A stretch of 8,555 bases of DNA from Candidatus Pacearchaeota archaeon (GTDB lineage Archaea; Nanobdellota; Nanobdellia; Pacearchaeales; GW2011-AR1), in contig JACOWL010000028.1 in NCBI GenBank assembly GCA_016176815.1, positions 1 through 8,555 of the forward strand, given 5' to 3'. This document shows, piece by piece, positions 6,130 to 8,555 of this stretch. The notes under the pieces are model-generated. The model had not been told where the DNA came from and did not search any database. It saw nothing but the letters and a program-made list of their open reading frames with translations. Every line of letters begins with the position of its first letter. Positions within the stretch are counted from its first letter, which is position 1. The translations under genes and the position numbers were made by a program.

Positions 6130-6392
6130 TTCTCTTTTACCTCAATTTTTGTTGTAATTGCCTGTCCGGGCAGACCCCTTTCAAATATCGCCCTTACAAC
6201 TCCTTTATTTCCATGAGCGCCCGAAATTTTCCCAGTAATTTCTTTTCCAGCCGGCGATTTCCAGATGACTTTTTTTCCAACAAATTTTTCAGCTTGCTCC
6301 CGATTTTTAGAATCCGGAATTTCAATTAGAAAATGCTTCTCGTGAATAACCCGCCTTCCCCGCCTGAATTGAATAACTTTGCCTATTGTCAT
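6126..6392 (-). CDS. rpl35ae: large-subunit ribosomal protein eL33 (L35Ae)
   Basis: This is an archaeal/eukaryotic-specific 50S protein of the L35Ae family. It is 88 aa, in the normal archaeal size range. Family features: a basic N-terminal barrel strand (GKVIQFRRGRR), the K/R-rich region KFVGKKVIWKSPAGKEITGKI at 37-56 carrying the barrel loop, and the signature AHGNKGVVRAIF.RGLPGQAI at 59-79, matching the HGNxGxVRAxFxxxLPxxAI core. The ATG at 6392 follows a TATA box by 26.5 nt, so the mRNA is leaderless. It leads a four-gene operon ending with uL16; its stop overlaps the next ATG. Confidence 0.95.
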   Translation of the reverse strand: MTIGKVIQFRRGRRVIHEKHFLIEIPDSKNREQAEKFVGKKVIWKSPAGKEITGKISGAHGNKGVVRAIFERGLPGQAITTKIEVKEK

Positions 6393-6414
6393 GAAGATAA
6401 ATCAAGAAAAATAG

Positions 6415-6422
6415 TTTATAAA
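6415..6422 (-). promoter_or_regulatory. TATA box for the eL33-uL16 operon
   Basis: TTTATAAA is centred at 6418.5, about 26.5 nt upstream of the eL33 ATG (6392). The minus-strand reading CCTTTATAAAC has purines/adenines missing upstream, so the BRE is not obvious. It is the only promoter visible for the four genes down to 5009. Confidence 0.65.
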
Positions 6423-6433
6423 GGTTTTCAGCC

Positions 6434-6538
6434 TCTATATTTTAAAATTAAAACGGGCGGACAGTTAAACCAAGATAGAATCGCTTTCTTTGAGAGAGTT
6501 TATTAGTGTTAAAATTCCACCCGTCTATATTTAAAATT
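6434..6538. repeat. duplicated TATA-like module with GC-rich dyad, possible small RNA region
   Basis: TCTATATTTTAAAATT (6434-6449) is repeated as TCTATATTTAAAATT (6524-6538), one base shorter. Between them, ACGGGCGGA (6453-6461) can pair with TCCACCCGT (6516-6524), a 9-bp stem with one C-A mismatch; on the minus strand that mismatch becomes a G-U pair. Each TTTAAAA core could act as a TATA box, giving predicted + strand starts near 6469 and 6559, where no ORF begins. An untranslated RNA is possible but unproven. Nothing else is recognisable in 6423-6598. Confidence 0.4.
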
Positions 6539-6598
6539 CTTGCCGGCGCTAATTTTACCGACGCTGAATAAAAAAATGGCAATGAACCATGCAAACAC

Positions 6599-6605
6599 TT
6601 TTATA
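6599..6605 (+). promoter_or_regulatory. TATA box for the acidic 49-aa ORF
   Basis: TTTTATA is centred at about 6602, 24.5 nt before the ATG at 6627, the same geometry as the other genes of the window. It decides in favour of the 6627 start over the in-frame ATGs at 6576 and 6582. Confidence 0.55.
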
Positions 6606-6626
6606 CCCTCAATCTTAGAATTATTT

Positions 6627-6776
6627 ATGGAAGAAGAAAATAAAACACAGGAATCGACATCTGAAGAATCTTCAGATAGTCAGACAGAAGAGAAGAAAGA
6701 AGAAGAGGCAGCCGCAGAAGAAGCCCCTAAAGAAGAGGCATCTGAATCGGAACCTTCTTCTGAACAACAAAACTAA
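6627..6776 (+). CDS. small acidic low-complexity protein, 49 aa
   Basis: From the ATG at 6627 this frame encodes 49 aa dominated by Glu, Ser, Ala and Gln (MEEENKTQESTSEESSD..., then EEEAAAEEAPKEEASESEP). It is strongly acidic and almost certainly disordered. The frame is open back to 6540, with ATGs at 6576 and 6582, but a TATA box at 6599-6605 fits only the 6627 start. The Glu/Ala/Lys tract resembles the acidic hinge of archaeal L12/P1 stalk proteins, but the folded domain and C-terminal peptide of that family are absent, so I do not assign it. It may be a genuine small protein or a relic tail. Function is unknown. Confidence 0.5.
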   Translation: MEEENKTQESTSEESSDSQTEEKKEEEAAAEEAPKEEASESEPSSEQQN

Positions 6777-6813
6777 ACTGATACGTTTTGCTGCAATTTT
6801 TAATTTTTTATCA

Positions 6814-6843
6814 GGGCGAATGGAGGGTGGGCTTTTTTATTTT
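6814..6843 (+). terminator. G-rich run followed by T tract, possible terminator of the acidic ORF
   Basis: A G-rich stretch (GGG, GG, GGG, GGG between 6814 and 6831) is followed by CTTTTTTATTTT (6832-6843). An earlier T-rich stretch lies at 6797-6809, and CTGATA (6778-6783) can pair with TATCAG (6810-6815). Archaeal transcription commonly ends at U-rich tracts. The G runs are unusual in this AT-rich context. Confidence 0.4.
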
Positions 6844-6930
6844 AAGAGTTGTAAATTAAAATTTTATTTTGGAAAATCTTTCAGCAATAACATTTTAAAA
6901 CAAGAAATAAATAGTTTAATAATAAAAGAA

Positions 6931-7089
6931 GGAACAAAAAATAAGAAATTTTTTGACAAATTTGCCTTCAGGAAAAAGCCAAATTAAAGAGGAATGAAAA
7001 ACAGGAAGTTTTTCAACAAATTTGCCTTCAGGAAAAAGCCAAATTAAAGAGGAAACAAATTTGCCTTCAGGAAAAAGCCAAATTAAAGA
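6931..7089. repeat. tandem repeat array, units of 60, 60 and 39 bp
   Basis: Units are 6931-6990, 6991-7050 and 7051-7089. The first two match at 53 of 60 positions; all seven differences lie in the first 25 bases, while the last 35 bases are identical. The third unit lacks 21 internal bases and keeps GGAA plus the same 35-bp core. The core contains AATTTG facing CAAATT (6-bp stem, 15-nt loop) and an A-rich strand. Read on +, it encodes TNLPSGKSQIKE repeats interrupted by a TGA; read on -, it gives SLIWLFPEGKFV repeats. Together with 6777-6930 and 7090-7156, in which I see no gene, this fills the 380-bp gap before recQ. Confidence 0.9.
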
Positions 7090-7156
7090 AATAAAAAGAT
7101 TTGAAAAATAATTTGCATTAAACAAAATATGCAAGTATAAAAAAATTATAAAAAAG

Positions 7157-8555
7157 ATGGAAGATTTATTAAAACAATATTTTGGCTATGATGAATTCAG
7201 GCCAATGCAGTTGGAGATTATAAAAAATACTCTGGAAAAAAAAGATTCTCTTGTGATTATGCCCACCGGCGGAGGGAAATCTATTTGTTATCAGCTTCCC
7301 ACATTAAAATTTGAGGGGCTTACTTTAGTTATATCGCCGCTTATATCTTTGATGAAAGACCAGGTAGATGGATTGAAGGCAAACGGCATTAATGCAGAGT
7401 ATATCAATTCCTCACTTTCACAGGAAGAGATTATGGACATCCAAAAAAGAATTCAGGGAAAAAAAGTAAAATTGCTTTATATTGCCCCGGAGAGATTAGC
7501 ATCGGAGGATTTTATAATATTTTTAAGCATGTTAAAGATAAGTCTGATTGCGATTGACGAAGCGCACTGGGCCGGAATACAGAAATCTCAAATCTCTAAG
7601 GGCAGTATTTCCGGAATCCCCGATTATCGCATTAACTGCAACAGCCACGGAAAAAGTAAGAACAGATATATTAAAACAATTATCCTTAAGAGATCCTAAG
7701 ATATTTATCTCAAGTTTTAACAGAAAAAATTTAAATCTAAGAGTTGTAGAAAAAAAGAAATCCATGGAGAGAATTGTAAAAATATTAAAAGAATACAGAG
7801 ATAAATCAGCAATTATTTATTGCTTTTCCCGCAAGGATTCAGAAAATATTGCGGAAAAATTAAGATGCAACGGATTCAATGCTCTTCCTTATCATGCAGG
7901 ACTTAATAATGAAATAAAAAAACACAATCAGGAATTATTTATTAAAGATAAAGTCAATATTATTGCAGCGACAATTGCTTTTGGAATGGGAATTAATAAA
8001 CCAGATGTCAGATTAATTATTCATCATACTTTTCCAAAAACACTTGAAGGATATTATCAAGAAATAGGAAGGGCTGGCAGGGACGGACTTCCAAGCGATT
8101 GCATTCTTTTTTATTCAAGAGGAGATAAAAGAAAGCACGAATTTTTTATTGATAAAATAGAAAATAAACCCGCTCAAAATAATGCAAGAGATAAATTGCT
8201 TCATGTTATGAATTATTGTGAAGATAATTCCTGCAGAAGAAAGCAGACACTTAAATATTTTGGAGAGGATTTTTTGGAGGATAATTGCGGAGCTTGCGAT
8301 TCTTGTTTGAAATCATTAGAACCCCTGAGAATAAATCAAAGAACATTAATTCCAAAAAAATTAGAAAAAGAAAATGAATACAATCAGGAACTATTTGAAG
8401 AATTAAGAATTTTAAGAAAGCAAATTGCCGCTCAACGGAATGTCCCCCCGTTTATAATCTTCGGAGATGTTTCTTTAAGAGAAATGGCCTGCTATTTCCC
8501 AAAAAATAATAAAGAATTTTTAAATATTAAAGGAGTTGGACAGCAAAAGTTAGAA
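7157..8555 (+). pseudogene. recQ: RecQ-family ATP-dependent DNA helicase, disrupted by a 26-nt deletion; 3' end beyond window
   Basis: RecQ is a superfamily 2 3'-5' DNA helicase used in recombination and repair. The first frame (7157-7699, 180 codons) carries YFGYDEFRPMQ (motif 0), MPTGGGKS (35-42, Walker A), VISPLISLMKDQ, YIAPERL and IAIDEAH (131-137, Walker B). Right after His137 the frame is lost. Conserved RecQ sequence resumes at 7572 in a shifted frame: PEYRNLKSLR, ALTATATEK (7629 on), IIYCFSRKD, ATIAFGMGINKPDVR, EIGRAGRDG, the RQC zinc cysteines (codons at 8232, 8286, 8295, 8304) and the start of an HRDC domain (REMACYFP...IKGVGQQKLE). That frame is open for 328 codons to the window end. 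Between CAC and CCG only TGGG is present, where the family has about ten codons (CISQWGHDFR), so 26 nt are missing. The truncated product would end at 7697-7699. A sequencing or assembly error is the main alternative. The promoter is unclear; an A/T-rich box near 7123-7131 is the best placed. Confidence 0.9.

Noticed and set aside
6455..6522. tRNA-like element (GGGCGGA/TCCACCC acceptor, possible TTG anticodon loop)
   Set aside because: It is only 68 nt, has no proper D or T arm and a mismatch in the acceptor; the minus-strand reading has a better acceptor but also no T arm.
6540..6626. Longer version of the acidic ORF beginning at 6540, 6576 or 6582
   Set aside because: The extension overlaps a TATA box that fits the 6627 start and would place transcription start inside the coding region.
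6931..7089. CRISPR array suggested by three identical 35-bp repeats
   Set aside because: The intervals between cores are 25 and 4 nt, and the 25-nt interval is a near copy of the sequence before the first core. The structure is a tandem 60-bp repeat, not repeat-spacer, and no cas genes are present.
6916..7134. 72-aa minus-strand ORF with SLIWLFPEGKFV repeated three times
   Set aside because: It is the reverse reading of the tandem array, starts with TTG, and has no correctly placed TATA box. The peptide repeat follows automatically from unit lengths divisible by three.
7157..7699. RecQ gene as a genuine short 180-aa protein or a programmed frameshift
   Set aside because: The last 43 residues are out-of-frame translation of conserved RecQ sequence. 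A frameshift alone would not restore the roughly ten missing loop codons.

Overview
The window reads as a piece of an AT-rich archaeal genome, most likely a small-genome DPANN-type archaeon (Woesearchaeota/Pacearchaeota-like). The archaeal assignment rests on ribosomal proteins eL33 (L35Ae) and an archaeal L10e-type uL16, a tRNA without an encoded CCA end, and TATA boxes centred about 24-28 nt upstream of start codons with no Shine-Dalgarno sequence (leaderless transcripts). The narrower DPANN assignment is inference from low GC, short genes and many unrecognised small proteins.

Layout: (1) 23-96, tRNA-Lys(UUU), followed by an unrecognised 192-aa gene (157-735, +). (2) 716-2275 (-), a CstA-family membrane transporter. 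It lacks the usual N-terminal membrane segment, starts with GTG directly behind a TATA box, and overlaps the 3' end of the preceding convergent gene. (3) 2469-4964, a self-contained block: a stomatin/SPFH protein gene (+) converging with a tight four-gene operon of small unknown proteins (-). Both outer promoters carry the same 25-bp sequence, in inverted orientation and at the same 21-nt distance from ATG. (4) 5009-6392 (-), an operon eL33 - unknown 82 aa - unknown 107 aa - uL16 behind one TATA box. (5) 6423-6776 (+), a non-coding stretch with duplicated TATA-like modules and a dyad, leading into a 49-aa acidic low-complexity ORF. (6) 6777-7156, no credible gene: a G-rich/T-tract element and a 60/60/39-bp tandem repeat array. 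(7) 7157-8555 (+, runs off the window), a RecQ helicase gene broken by an apparent 26-nt deletion that removes the aromatic-rich loop just after DEAH and shifts the frame; everything downstream is still well conserved.

How the parts fit: the ribosomal operon and tRNA are housekeeping. The most suggestive unit is the stomatin block, where duplicated promoters imply that the membrane scaffold protein and four small proteins (one membrane-anchored with a Ca-binding-like loop) are expressed together. I see no CRISPR array, transposase, integrase or recognised defence gene. The best candidate for something undescribed is the co-promoted stomatin/four-gene block.
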